Source: Flavobacterium amniphilum
Lineage (GTDB): Bacteria > Bacteroidota > Bacteroidia > Flavobacteriales > Flavobacteriaceae
Reading direction: 5' to 3'
Length of the DNA: 64,000 nucleotides
Assembly (NCBI RefSeq): GCF_023634845.1
Contig: NZ_JAMLJL010000013.1
Location: 48,403 to 112,402, forward strand
Below are positions 56,165 to 64,000 of the stretch, in pieces. Position 1 is the first letter of the stretch; each line of letters starts with the position of its first letter. The notes below the pieces were generated by a model. That model saw nothing but the letters and a program-made list of their open reading frames with translations. It did no database searches and was not told the origin of the DNA. The position numbers and the translations under genes are program-made.

Positions 56165-57193
56165 ATGGGATTTTTTGATTTCATGACCGAGGACATCGCA
56201 ATTGACCTTGGAACCGCAAATACACTAATAATTCATAACGATAAAGTTGTCATAGATAGCCCTTCAATTGTTGCCCGCGACCGCATTAGCGGAAAAATCA
56301 TCGCAGTTGGAAAAGAAGCCAACATGATGCAGGGAAAAACACACGAAAATATCAAAACAATCCGTCCTTTGAAAGACGGTGTTATTGCTGATTTTGATGC
56401 TTCGGAGCAAATGATAAAAATGCTTATCCGTAGCATTCCTGCTTTACAAAAGCGATTATTCACACCGGCTTTACGCATGGTAATTTGTATTCCTTCAGGA
56501 ATTACAGAAGTGGAAATGCGTGCGGTAAAAGAATCAGCAGAACGTGTAAACGGTAAAGAAGTTTACCTAATTCACGAACCAATGGCAGCTTCTATTGGTA
56601 TTGGTATCGACATTATGCAGCCAAAAGGAAACATGATCGTTGACATTGGTGGTGGTACAACTGAAATCGCAGTCATTGCACTAGGTGGTATCGTATGTGA
56701 CAAATCGGTTAAAATTGCTGGTGACGTTTTCACAAATGACATTATTTACTACATGCGTACGCAACACAATTTATTTGTTGGAGAAACAACTGCAGAAAAA
56801 ATCAAGATTGAAATTGGTGCTGCCATAGAAGATTTAGACTCACCACCGGATGATATGTCAGTACAAGGACGTGATTTATTAACCGGCAAACCAAAACAGG
56901 TTGAAGTTTCTTCGAGAGAGATTGCAAAAGCTTTGGATAAATCCATCCAACGCATTGAAGATGCCATCATGGAAACTCTTTCACAAACACCTCCTGAATT
57001 AGCTGCCGACATCTACAACACCGGTATTTACCTTGCTGGTGGAGGATCAATGTTAAGAGGTTTGGACAAACGTATTTCACAAAAAACAGACTTACCAGTA
57101 TTTATTGCAGAAGATCCTTTGAGAGCAGTTGTAAGAGGAACCGGAATGGCCTTGAAAAACCTGAATAAATACAGAAGTATCCTTATTAAGTAA
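56165..57193 (+). CDS. mreB: Rod shape-determining actin homologue MreB
   Basis: Filament-forming ATPase that positions the elongation machinery on the inner membrane. The 342-residue protein has the phosphate-1 motif AIDLGTANTLI, phosphate-2 IVDIGGGTTEIAVIALGG and the adenosine motif LAGGGSMLRGLD. The N-terminal MGFFDFMTEDIA is the usual membrane-binding segment. It is the first gene of mreB-mreC-mreD-mrdA-rodA, all on the plus strand. Confidence 0.97.
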   Translation: MGFFDFMTEDIAIDLGTANTLIIHNDKVVIDSPSIVARDRISGKIIAVGKEANMMQGKTHENIKTIRPLKDGVIADFDASEQMIKMLIRSIPALQKRLFTPALRMVICIPSGITEVEMRAVKESAERVNGKEVYLIHEPMAASIGIGIDIMQPKGNMIVDIGGGTTEIAVIALGGIVCDKSVKIAGDVFTNDIIYYMRTQHNLFVGETTAEKIKIEIGAAIEDLDSPPDDMSVQGRDLLTGKPKQVEVSSREIAKALDKSIQRIEDAIMETLSQTPPELAADIYNTGIYLAGGGSMLRGLDKRISQKTDLPVFIAEDPLRAVVRGTGMALKNLNKYRSILIK

Positions 57194-57273
57194 TATCACT
57201 TAACGCAAATTCCAAAAACAAAATTGGAGTTTTAAAATTTAGACATTGAATTTTAAATTTGTAATTATATCCG

Positions 57274-58098
57274 ATGCAGCAAATATTTAACTTTATATTT
57301 AAAAACAGTAATCGCTTACTGTTTTTGCTGCTTTTGATAACTTCGTTAACATTAGCCATACAATCTCACTCCTACCACAGAAGTCAGATGGTAAACTCGG
57401 CAAATGCCATGACAGGAACTGTTTATGAAAAAATCAACGAAGTTAAAACCTATTTCAGTCTCAAAGACCAAAATGACAAATTAGCACAGGAAAATGCCAA
57501 TTTGCGTAAATTACTATTCAACCAAAAAGACAGTACTACCAGCTTACTTAAAGATTCTGTAAAAGGTTATGACAAATTAGATGTAATTCAGTCTAAGATC
57601 ATCAACAATTCTTACAACACACCTGAGAATTACCTAACCATAAATACCGGAACTTTAAAAGGTGTTCATCCAGATATGGGAGTTATAAGCAGTCAGGGAA
57701 TTGTAGGAGTTATTGAAAAAGTTTCTCCAAATTATGCAACTGTCATCAGTGTATTGAATATCAAATCAAAAATTAATGCCAAAGTAAAACGTACAAATCA
57801 CTTTGGTTCATTAATCTGGAAAGCTAAAAATGCAGGATATGTGCAATTAGTTGAGATTCCGAGATTGGCTTCTGTTAAAAAAGGAGACACTATTGTAACA
57901 GGAGGGATTTCAAAAATTTTCCCTGAAAACATCCCTGTTGGCGTTATTGATAAGATTTACATGGATACCGAAACCAACTATTATACAGTTAACGTACGTC
58001 TGTTCAATGATATGACAAACTTAAACCACGTCTATATCATTAAAAACAAAGACATTGGTGAAATTAACAAATTAGAAGCCGAAACCAAACCAAACTAA
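57274..58098 (+). CDS. mreC: Rod shape-determining protein MreC
   Basis: Periplasmic scaffold of the elongasome. The 274-residue protein has one N-terminal helix (LLFLLLLITSLTLAIQS), a coiled coil at about 55-90 (KDQNDKLAQENANLRKLL) and the MreC beta domain (GVIGVIEKVSPNYATVIS-like, EIPRLASVKKGDTIVTGG). Its last base is the first base of mreD, showing tight coupling. Confidence 0.92.
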   Translation: MQQIFNFIFKNSNRLLFLLLLITSLTLAIQSHSYHRSQMVNSANAMTGTVYEKINEVKTYFSLKDQNDKLAQENANLRKLLFNQKDSTTSLLKDSVKGYDKLDVIQSKIINNSYNTPENYLTINTGTLKGVHPDMGVISSQGIVGVIEKVSPNYATVISVLNIKSKINAKVKRTNHFGSLIWKAKNAGYVQLVEIPRLASVKKGDTIVTGGISKIFPENIPVGVIDKIYMDTETNYYTVNVRLFNDMTNLNHVYIIKNKDIGEINKLEAETKPN

Positions 58099-58604
58099 TG
58101 AATAGCACAATTTTATTCAATACCATTCGTTTTGTTTTGCTTATCGCAGCACAGGTTATTATTTTCAATAATATCAACCTGTTCGGCTTTGCAAATCCTT
58201 TACCTTATGTTTTATTTATCCTGTTATATCCCGTAAACACAAACAAATCAGGATTACTTATTGCCAGTTTTTTTCTGGGACTGATTATTGACATGTTTGA
58301 AAACTCAGGTGGAGTTCATGCAACTGCCTGTTTAGTACTTGCATATATCAGACCTGCTTTTTTCAGATTTGCATTCGGTTTAAGTTACGAATACCAAACC
58401 ATTAAAATAAACGACCGTTTATCACCTGAACGCTTTACTTTCATTTTCATTTCGATCATCACACATCATTTGATTTTATTCCTTTTGGAATTCTTTAAGT
58501 TCACGTTCATTTTAGATGCACTTTTAAGAACAATTACAACAACACTTTTTACGTTAATTGTTAGTATCATCATTATTTATTTATTCAAGCCAAGTAAGAA
58601 ATGA
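58098..58604 (+). CDS. mreD: Rod shape-determining protein MreD
   Basis: A 168-residue inner-membrane protein with about five helices, weakly conserved as usual for MreD. The identification relies on size, hydropathy (VLFILLYPVNTNKSGLLIAS, FFLGLIIDMFENSGGVHA) and position between mreC and the PBP2 gene. It overlaps mreC by one base and mrdA by four. Confidence 0.88.
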   Translation: MNSTILFNTIRFVLLIAAQVIIFNNINLFGFANPLPYVLFILLYPVNTNKSGLLIASFFLGLIIDMFENSGGVHATACLVLAYIRPAFFRFAFGLSYEYQTIKINDRLSPERFTFIFISIITHHLILFLLEFFKFTFILDALLRTITTTLFTLIVSIIIIYLFKPSKK

Positions 58605-60550
58605 GAAAGCTCCTACTCCCAGGTATGATAATAGTGGCTGCTATTTTAATCATAGCAAGGCTTTTTTATTTACAGATTATCGACGAAGAATTAAAACTTA
58701 AGTCGGAGAATATTTCCATAAAGATCAAGTACGAATATCCCGAACGTGGCTACATCTATGACCGTAACGGAGAACTTTTGGTTGCCAATCAACCTTCATA
58801 CGATATCATGGTCGTTCCGAGGGAGATAAAAGAATTGGACACCATTGAATTTTGTAAGCTTTTAAATATTTCAAAGGAAGAATTCCATAAAAGACTGGAC
58901 AAAGCCGTCGTCTATAGTCCGTTATTACCTTCAGTTTTCTTAGGTCAATTGAACAAAGCCGAATATGCTGCCTTTCAGGAAAAAGAACGGAAATTTGAAG
59001 GCTTTTACATTCAAAAGCGTTCACTCCGTGATTACCAAGTTCATGAAGGCGGAAATGTTTTCGGTTTCATCACACAGGTAAACGAAGCCATTATTGCCAA
59101 AAATCCATACTATAAAAGTGGGGATTTAATTGGAAAACAAGGTGTCGAAGAAATGTATGAAGACATGTTACGCGGACAAAAGGGAGTTAAACATATCCAG
59201 CGTGACCGCTTTAACCGCGAAATGGGTCCTTATAAGGAAGGAAAATACGATACAATTGCTATTCAGGGAAAAGACATTACACTTACAATTGATGCCGAAT
59301 TACAGAAATACGGTGAAGCCTTAATGAAAAACAAGAGAGGTGGTATTATTGCCATTGAACCGAAAACCGGTGAAATTTTATGCTTAGTTTCGGCTCCGTC
59401 ATATGATCCAGGTATCTTAGTAGGGCGTCAGCGTTCACGTAATTACACCCGTCTATACAACGATTCATTGGCAAAACCATTATATGACAGGAGTTTATTA
59501 GCCGAATATCCTCCCGGATCACCATTTAAAATATTAACTGCATTAGTAGGATTACAGGAAAGTGTGATTGATACTTCTACAGCTTTCACCTGTCGTGGCG
59601 GTTTCAGTTATGGCCGGGGAAGATTCATGCGTTGTCACTGTGGCGGCGGAGTTCGTAAATTACATATGGGTATAGCCAAATCGTGTAATGCATATTTTGG
59701 CAACACCTACATGAATACTATCAATCATTTCAATACTCCTTCGATTGGAGTTGATGTATGGAGCAACCACTTAAAATCATTTGGCCTGGGACAATTCATG
59801 GGTTATGACCTCCCAACCGGAAGAAGAGGAAATATTCCAACCTCGAAAACCTATGAAAGATTATATCCAAACGGAGGATGGAGAGCATCGGCAATAGTTT
59901 CAAATTCAATTGGACAGGGAGAAGTTCTGATGACCCCTATCCAATTAGCCAATATGATGGCAACTATTGCAAATAGAGGCTATTATTACACTCCTCATAT
60001 TATTAAAAAAATCAAAGGACAACCTATTGATGAAAAATTCAGGACTAAACATGTCACCACTATTGACCCGAAACATTACAAACCGGTAATAGAAGGTCTC
60101 GCTGAAGTATTTAAAACAGGTACGGCTTATTTTTTAGGTGTTGACGGAATTGAAATATGCGGAAAAACTGGTACCGCGGAAAATTTTGCCAAAATAAACG
60201 GAAGAAAAGTCCAACTTGAAGACCACTCTATTTTTGTTGCATTTGCCCCAAAAGATGACCCGAAGATTGCTATTGCAGTATTTGTGGAAAACGGTGGCTA
60301 CGGAGCTACCATTGCAGGACCGATTACATCTTTAATGCTGGAAAAATACATCAAGAAAAAAGTAACAAACAAATTCAGGGAAGAAAATATGATGAACCGT
60401 AGTTTACAGCACGAGTACAACAAATTTTCTAAAAAATATATCGATTCCATGTACAGAATTAAATTAAAAAAAGATTCTGCAACAAGAGTTAAAAACCAAA
60501 AGAAACTAGACTCAATTAAAAAAGCACAAGGAGTACAAATTAAGCCGTAA
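58601..60550 (+). CDS. mrdA: Penicillin-binding protein 2 (elongasome transpeptidase)
   Basis: Cross-links peptidoglycan during elongation. The 649-residue protein has an N-terminal helix (LLPGMIIVAAILIIARLFYL) and a PBP dimerisation domain (YEYPERGYIYDRNGELLVAN). The transpeptidase domain contains SPFK (SxxK, catalytic Ser), SCN in KSCNAYFGNTY and KTG in CGKTGTAENF. The C-terminal 60 residues form a Lys-rich tail. It overlaps mreD by four bases and rodA by one. Confidence 0.96.
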   Translation: MRKLLLPGMIIVAAILIIARLFYLQIIDEELKLKSENISIKIKYEYPERGYIYDRNGELLVANQPSYDIMVVPREIKELDTIEFCKLLNISKEEFHKRLDKAVVYSPLLPSVFLGQLNKAEYAAFQEKERKFEGFYIQKRSLRDYQVHEGGNVFGFITQVNEAIIAKNPYYKSGDLIGKQGVEEMYEDMLRGQKGVKHIQRDRFNREMGPYKEGKYDTIAIQGKDITLTIDAELQKYGEALMKNKRGGIIAIEPKTGEILCLVSAPSYDPGILVGRQRSRNYTRLYNDSLAKPLYDRSLLAEYPPGSPFKILTALVGLQESVIDTSTAFTCRGGFSYGRGRFMRCHCGGGVRKLHMGIAKSCNAYFGNTYMNTINHFNTPSIGVDVWSNHLKSFGLGQFMGYDLPTGRRGNIPTSKTYERLYPNGGWRASAIVSNSIGQGEVLMTPIQLANMMATIANRGYYYTPHIIKKIKGQPIDEKFRTKHVTTIDPKHYKPVIEGLAEVFKTGTAYFLGVDGIEICGKTGTAENFAKINGRKVQLEDHSIFVAFAPKDDPKIAIAVFVENGGYGATIAGPITSLMLEKYIKKKVTNKFREENMMNRSLQHEYNKFSKKYIDSMYRIKLKKDSATRVKNQKKLDSIKKAQGVQIKP

Positions 60551-61806
60551 TGAAAAATCAAAGTGTTAAAAATAACATCGACTGGATTACTGTAATTATC
60601 TATACAGCACTTGTTGTATTGGGCTGGATGAATATTTATTCGGCAGACATCACAGCTGATTCCAATTATATTTTTGACATTACCCAAAACTATGGAAAAC
60701 AATTGGTTTTTATTGGCTGTAACATTGTCCTAGTCTTTCTGATACTTTCAATAGACGCCAAAATATACGAACGTTTTGCCAGTGTATTTTTTGGAGCCTC
60801 ACTATTTTTTCTTGCCGGTCTGTTTGTAGCAGGAAAAGTAGTTGCGGGACAGCGTTGTTGGTATGCCATCGGAAGTTTCACCATACAGCCTTCGGAGTTT
60901 GCAAAAGCTGCAACTGCTTTGGCTTTGGCAAAATACCTGAGTGACTCACAAGTCAATTTAAAAAACTTTAATCACCAACTTATCGGGCTTTTAATTATTG
61001 CCTTACCAATTTTATTGATTTTGCCACAACCCGATCCCGGAAGCGCATTAATTTTCACCATGTTTATTCTGGTACTCAACCGTGAAGGATTACCATCTTG
61101 GTATCTATGGTCAGGCTTCCTGGCTATTATACTATTCTTAATGGCATTATTGATCAAACCTCAATACGTAGTTTTAATTACTTTCCTTGGAGTTGCCATA
61201 CACTATCTCAAATCAAGACAAATACACAGAAATATCATTGCAAGTGCGGTTGTATTTATCATGATGATAGGCTTTGCTTTATCGGTTGATTATGTTTTCG
61301 AAAACGTATTCAAACAACATCACCGTGACCGTTTTAATGTTTTATTCGGACGAGAGGTCGACATGGCCGGAGTGGGATACAATACGAATCAATCCAAAAT
61401 CGCGATTGGTTCCGGAGGTTGGCTTGGAAAAGGGTATCTGGAAGGAACCCAAACCAAAGGAAATTTCGTTCCTGAACAACATACTGACTACATTTTCACT
61501 ACTGTTGGTGAAGAATGGGGATTTGTAGGTTCAACTGTAATGATTTTATTATATGTAGGTCTCTTACTCCGCATTTTATATCTGGCCGAAAATCAAAAAA
61601 CCAAATTCAGCAGGATTTACGGTTATGGCGTTGCCTCAGTACTTTTCACTCACTTTGCCGTAAACATATCAATGGTTATTGGAATATTTCCTACTATTGG
61701 TGTTCCTTTGCCTTTCTTATCATATGGAGGATCGAGTTTATGGGCTTTTACCATTCTGCTCTTTATCTTCGTTAAAATGGATGCTAACAAGGTGAATGAG
61801 TGGTAG
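60550..61806 (+). CDS. rodA: Peptidoglycan glycosyltransferase RodA
   Basis: SEDS-family polymerase partner of PBP2. The 418-residue protein has about ten helices, with the signatures QPSEFAKAATALALAKYL, LPQPDPGSALIF, YNTNQSKIAIGSGGWLGKG, PEQHTDYIFTTVGEEWGF and GVPLPFLSYGGSSLWAF. Both the core Asp and Gly residues of the SEDS family are visible. It is the last gene of the shape operon and converges on a nuclease gene three bases away. Confidence 0.96.
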   Translation: MKNQSVKNNIDWITVIIYTALVVLGWMNIYSADITADSNYIFDITQNYGKQLVFIGCNIVLVFLILSIDAKIYERFASVFFGASLFFLAGLFVAGKVVAGQRCWYAIGSFTIQPSEFAKAATALALAKYLSDSQVNLKNFNHQLIGLLIIALPILLILPQPDPGSALIFTMFILVLNREGLPSWYLWSGFLAIILFLMALLIKPQYVVLITFLGVAIHYLKSRQIHRNIIASAVVFIMMIGFALSVDYVFENVFKQHHRDRFNVLFGREVDMAGVGYNTNQSKIAIGSGGWLGKGYLEGTQTKGNFVPEQHTDYIFTTVGEEWGFVGSTVMILLYVGLLLRILYLAENQKTKFSRIYGYGVASVLFTHFAVNISMVIGIFPTIGVPLPFLSYGGSSLWAFTILLFIFVKMDANKVNEW

Positions 61807-61809
61807 TTT

Positions 61810-62625
61810 TTATTTAAAACTCCAATCTTTATAATCCACAGATTTTTCTATTTTATTTTCAATTCCATCCGGTAACTTGGAAAAGAAATCAATACCGGTC
61901 ATTTTTTCGATAGTATCAATAGAAACAACAAAACTGTAAAGCGGCTTGTCTGATTCCTTATGAGGCACCAAAAAACCTATCGCTTTATATTCACCGTTGA
62001 AACGATCGATTAAGATTTTATAAAAATACTTAGGCACAGACACTTCTTCATTACCAATGGCATCAAGATCAGGAGTTAAAACACCACCGGTTACAACATA
62101 CAACCCATCATATTTTTTTGCCCAATATCTGGTTTTCTGTTCCAAACGATTCCAAAGACCTGCATTGAAATCATTTCTTTGTGGGGAAATATTAGAGGTA
62201 TAAAAAGTTTCATTAAATGCTTCTTTTGAAAACCTACGATCACCGGCCGGGCACAAATGTCCTCTGTCATATCCGGATCGGATATAGTTTTTCCAACTTG
62301 CAGAGCCGCTTTTCACCTCAGGATCATCTATAAAGTAAGGACGCTTACGGTTAAAATATACAATGTCATCTTTTTTTAATTCATAAGCCACCCACTCGGC
62401 CTGTTCATGCTTTTCAACATACGAAAGTGTATAATATTTATGTCGGATTACAACCCCATTATTTATTTTAGGAAGAAAAAAATCTGTATCATGCATTGAT
62501 TTATCAGCAAAAGTCACCGCTTTTGAATCATTGACATTATCCTTTCGACTTTCTTTTTTCCCTTCGCAACCCACTATAACTAATCCAAATACACACAACT
62601 GTAAAATTTTATCTGCAAACTTCAT
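61810..62625 (-). CDS. DNA/RNA non-specific endonuclease (NUC1), lipoprotein
   Basis: A 271-residue protein with a signal/lipobox (LQLCVFGLVIVGCEGKK) and a beta-beta-alpha-metal nuclease domain. The active-site motif is GYDRGHLCPAGDRRFS (DRGH), followed by TSNISPQRNDFNAGLWNRLE. It probably acts in the periplasm or at the cell surface on extracellular nucleic acids for nutrition. Its 3' end is almost adjacent to rodA's. Confidence 0.93.
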   Translation of the reverse strand: MKFADKILQLCVFGLVIVGCEGKKESRKDNVNDSKAVTFADKSMHDTDFFLPKINNGVVIRHKYYTLSYVEKHEQAEWVAYELKKDDIVYFNRKRPYFIDDPEVKSGSASWKNYIRSGYDRGHLCPAGDRRFSKEAFNETFYTSNISPQRNDFNAGLWNRLEQKTRYWAKKYDGLYVVTGGVLTPDLDAIGNEEVSVPKYFYKILIDRFNGEYKAIGFLVPHKESDKPLYSFVVSIDTIEKMTGIDFFSKLPDGIENKIEKSVDYKDWSFK

Positions 62626-62699
62626 ATAACAAGTGAATTATTGTAAATTTATAATGTAAATATAAAGAAGAACATGTACAATCCTAAAAATTAAACACT

Positions 62700-63380
62700 A
62701 TGAAAACTAAATTACTGTTAGCCGGAGCTTCCTTATTTTTTGGATTTTCAGGTATAGCACAAGAAAAAGTTGTGTCTGAAGCAGAAAAACTAACCGCACA
62801 AAAGCGCCAGGACTCGATTGTAAAAATAAAAGAAGCCAAAGAAGCAGAAAAAAAAGCACATTTAGCAGAAGTTGAAGCTCAGAAAGCAGCCAAAGAAGCA
62901 GAGAAAAAAAGTCAAAAAGCTGCAGCCGAAGCCGAAAAAGAAGCCAAAAATGCAGCTAAAGAAACTGAGATGGCTGCCAAAGAAAAAGAACGTGCTGCAA
63001 AAATGGAGGAAAGAAGAGTTGAAGCCGAAGAAAAAAGAGTTAAAGCAGAAGAGAAAAGGCTAAAGGAAATGGAGAAAGAAAGGGACAGAATGGAGAAAGA
63101 GAGAGACAAAGCTGAAAAAGCCCGCAAAAAAGCAGAAAAAGAGAGAGAAAAGGCTGCTGATGCACGTGAAAAAGTAAGAGATGCCAAAGAAAAGCAAGAT
63201 GACATAAACAAAGACATCGACAAAGAAATTAAAAAGCTGGAAAAGCAAGAGAAAAAAGGAAATCTATCCCCAAATGAAATTGACAAAAGAAGAGAAAAAA
63301 TAGATAAAATGAGGGAAAAAGCTGATAAGCAAAAAGAAAAAATAAGAAAGGCCGAAAAAGCTGCTGACAAGTTAAATTAA
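62700..63380 (+). CDS. Secreted Lys/Glu/Ala-rich coiled-coil protein
   Basis: A 226-residue protein with a signal peptide (MKTKLLLAGASLFFGFSGIA). The rest is almost wholly Lys, Glu, Ala, Arg and Met in heptad-like order, a long charged helix or coiled coil with a kink at about 195 (KKGNLSPNEIDKRREKID). No enzyme motif is present. Its role is unknown; length and composition resemble periplasmic coiled-coil spacers. It is intact, with the IS256-type element starting about 20 bases after its stop. Confidence 0.85.
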   Translation: MKTKLLLAGASLFFGFSGIAQEKVVSEAEKLTAQKRQDSIVKIKEAKEAEKKAHLAEVEAQKAAKEAEKKSQKAAAEAEKEAKNAAKETEMAAKEKERAAKMEERRVEAEEKRVKAEEKRLKEMEKERDRMEKERDKAEKARKKAEKEREKAADAREKVRDAKEKQDDINKDIDKEIKKLEKQEKKGNLSPNEIDKRREKIDKMREKADKQKEKIRKAEKAADKLN

Positions 63381-63441
63381 AAAATAATCCAAATAAAAAG
63401 GGTTGCGGTAGTATCTCACTAACTGTGTAAGTATAAAAAAT

Positions 63442-63463
63442 AATGGGGTTTTAAAACCCCATT
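63442..63463. terminator. Palindrome within the IS left end
   Basis: AATGGGGTTTT and AAAACCCCATT form a perfect 22-base palindrome with a T run after it. It probably blocks transcription from outside entering the transposase gene. Confidence 0.75.
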
Positions 63464-63498
63464 ATTTTTTTGTTTAATTTTAAATATTACACAGTCTT

Positions 63499-64000
63499 AT
63501 GAAAAAAGAAGATTTATTATCAGATGATTTTTTGAAGCAGTTCAAAACCGGTGAAGACCTAAATGGTTTTCTTGCCCAACTACAAAAGCGTGGATTAGAG
63601 GCTATTCTTAATGGCGAATTGGATTCTCATTTAGGGTATGACAAGCATGAGAAATCCCCTTCTTCGAACTCTCGTAATGGTTTTTCCAACAAGAAAATAA
63701 AAACCTCTTTTGGAGAATCAGAAATTCAGGTTCCAAGAGACAGAGAAGCTTCTTTCAATCCCATGATAATCCCTAAAAGGCAAAGTATGGCTGACGGATT
63801 GGAAAATGTCATCATATCGCTTTATGCCAAAGGGATGAGTGTTAGCGATATTGAAGAACAGATAAGAGAAGTCTATAATTTTGATGTATCTACCTCTACT
63901 ATATCCAGGATTACAGAATCAGTATCCAATGACATTGTTGCTTGGCAAAACCGTCCATTAGAGCCTGTTTACTTAATCGTTTGGATGGATGGTATCGTGT
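63499..64000 (+). CDS. IS256-family (mutator-type) transposase, N-terminal part
   Basis: DDE transposase, 167 residues visible from MKKEDLLSDDFLKQFKTGED. It has the family N-terminal segment LNGELDSHLGYDKHEKS, RNGFSNKKIKTSFGESEIQV, PRDREASFNP and LYAKGMSVSDIEEQIREVY. It ends at VWMDGIV, where the Asp is the first residue of the catalytic triad. It is truncated only by the window edge. Confidence 0.93.
   Translation, partial: MKKEDLLSDDFLKQFKTGEDLNGFLAQLQKRGLEAILNGELDSHLGYDKHEKSPSSNSRNGFSNKKIKTSFGESEIQVPRDREASFNPMIIPKRQSMADGLENVIISLYAKGMSVSDIEEQIREVYNFDVSTSTISRITESVSNDIVAWQNRPLEPVYLIVWMDGIV

Larger units (their letters stand above)
63401..64000 (+). mobile_element. IS256-family insertion sequence, left part
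   Basis: The region from about 63401 (GGTTGCGGTAGTATCTCACT) carries the transposase gene and continues past the right edge. The left end is estimated by analogy with IS256 termini, in which GTGTAA lies about 20 bases inside the tip; here GTGTAAG is at 63425-63431. The right end and target duplication are outside the window. Confidence 0.75.

Noticed and set aside
62912..63370. 152-codon Ser/Phe/Leu-rich open frame antisense to the coiled-coil gene
   Set aside because: Its composition is the expected reverse complement of Lys/Glu codons; the plus-strand frame has a signal peptide and clear heptad pattern.

Overview
This window is a low-GC chromosomal segment from a Bacteroidota bacterium, almost certainly a Flavobacteriaceae member close to Flavobacterium. 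The evidence is a methionine synthase split into two genes, a PorT gene of the type IX secretion system next to menG, DUF5686 and CarboxypepD_reg-like outer-membrane proteins, a TonB-dependent receptor, and promoters of the Bacteroidota type (TAnnTTTG at -7). No rRNA or tRNA gene was seen.

Positions 1-27,600 form a sulfur amino-acid island, nearly all on the minus strand. From left to right it holds the split methionine synthase behind a SAM-I riboswitch, a metX and aspartokinase-homoserine dehydrogenase operon, and an unrelated lipoprotein on the plus strand. Next is a roughly 13-kb assimilatory sulfate reduction and cysteine operon, transcribed from about 22.98 kb down to 9.3 kb: cysH, cysD, cysN, cysE, cysM, siroheme methyltransferase, sulfite reductase flavoprotein and hemoprotein, a TonB receptor, and a siroheme synthase/TauE fusion. 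Then come cystathionine gamma-synthase with a second PLP enzyme, and finally metK on the plus strand behind a probable SAM-II riboswitch.

The most striking content is the regulation. Three promoters (metX, cysH, metB) have the same layout. Each has a TAnnTTTG box and two copies of a 13-bp element (consensus near AGAAAnnnnTTCT) at identical offsets, exactly 30 bp apart. Each is followed by a short leader ORF rich in Met or Cys codons. The end of the ORF carries GCAGAGG (GCAGGGG in metX), which can pair with the 5' arm of a downstream intrinsic terminator. This is the geometry of ribosome-mediated transcription attenuation, here apparently sensing methionine and cysteine. The cysH leader region carries a second Cys-rich leader plus terminator in tandem, and a fifth Cys-rich mini-ORF precedes the TonB receptor inside the operon. 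With the two SAM riboswitches, sulfur metabolism is read out at the levels of charged tRNA and SAM within 25 kb.

Positions 27.6-38.7 kb hold housekeeping and envelope genes: a deoxynucleoside kinase, a membrane pyrophosphatase with a Cys-rich tail beside a soluble pyrophosphatase, AlkA, a DUF5686 protein, pyruvate dehydrogenase E1 beta, and a frameshifted esterase. Positions 39.2-44.6 kb hold etfBA, a bifunctional-nuclease-like protein, thyA, a TonB-like protein, a 2TM protein and folA. Positions 45.1-54.4 kb hold menG-porT, an rRNA-type methyltransferase, a BamA/TamA-like protein, fbaA, accD, an M23 peptidase and a MacB-like permease. Positions 54.5-61.8 kb hold purH and the cell-shape operon mreBCD-mrdA-rodA. 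The right edge has a secreted nuclease, a secreted coiled-coil protein and the start of an IS256-family insertion sequence.
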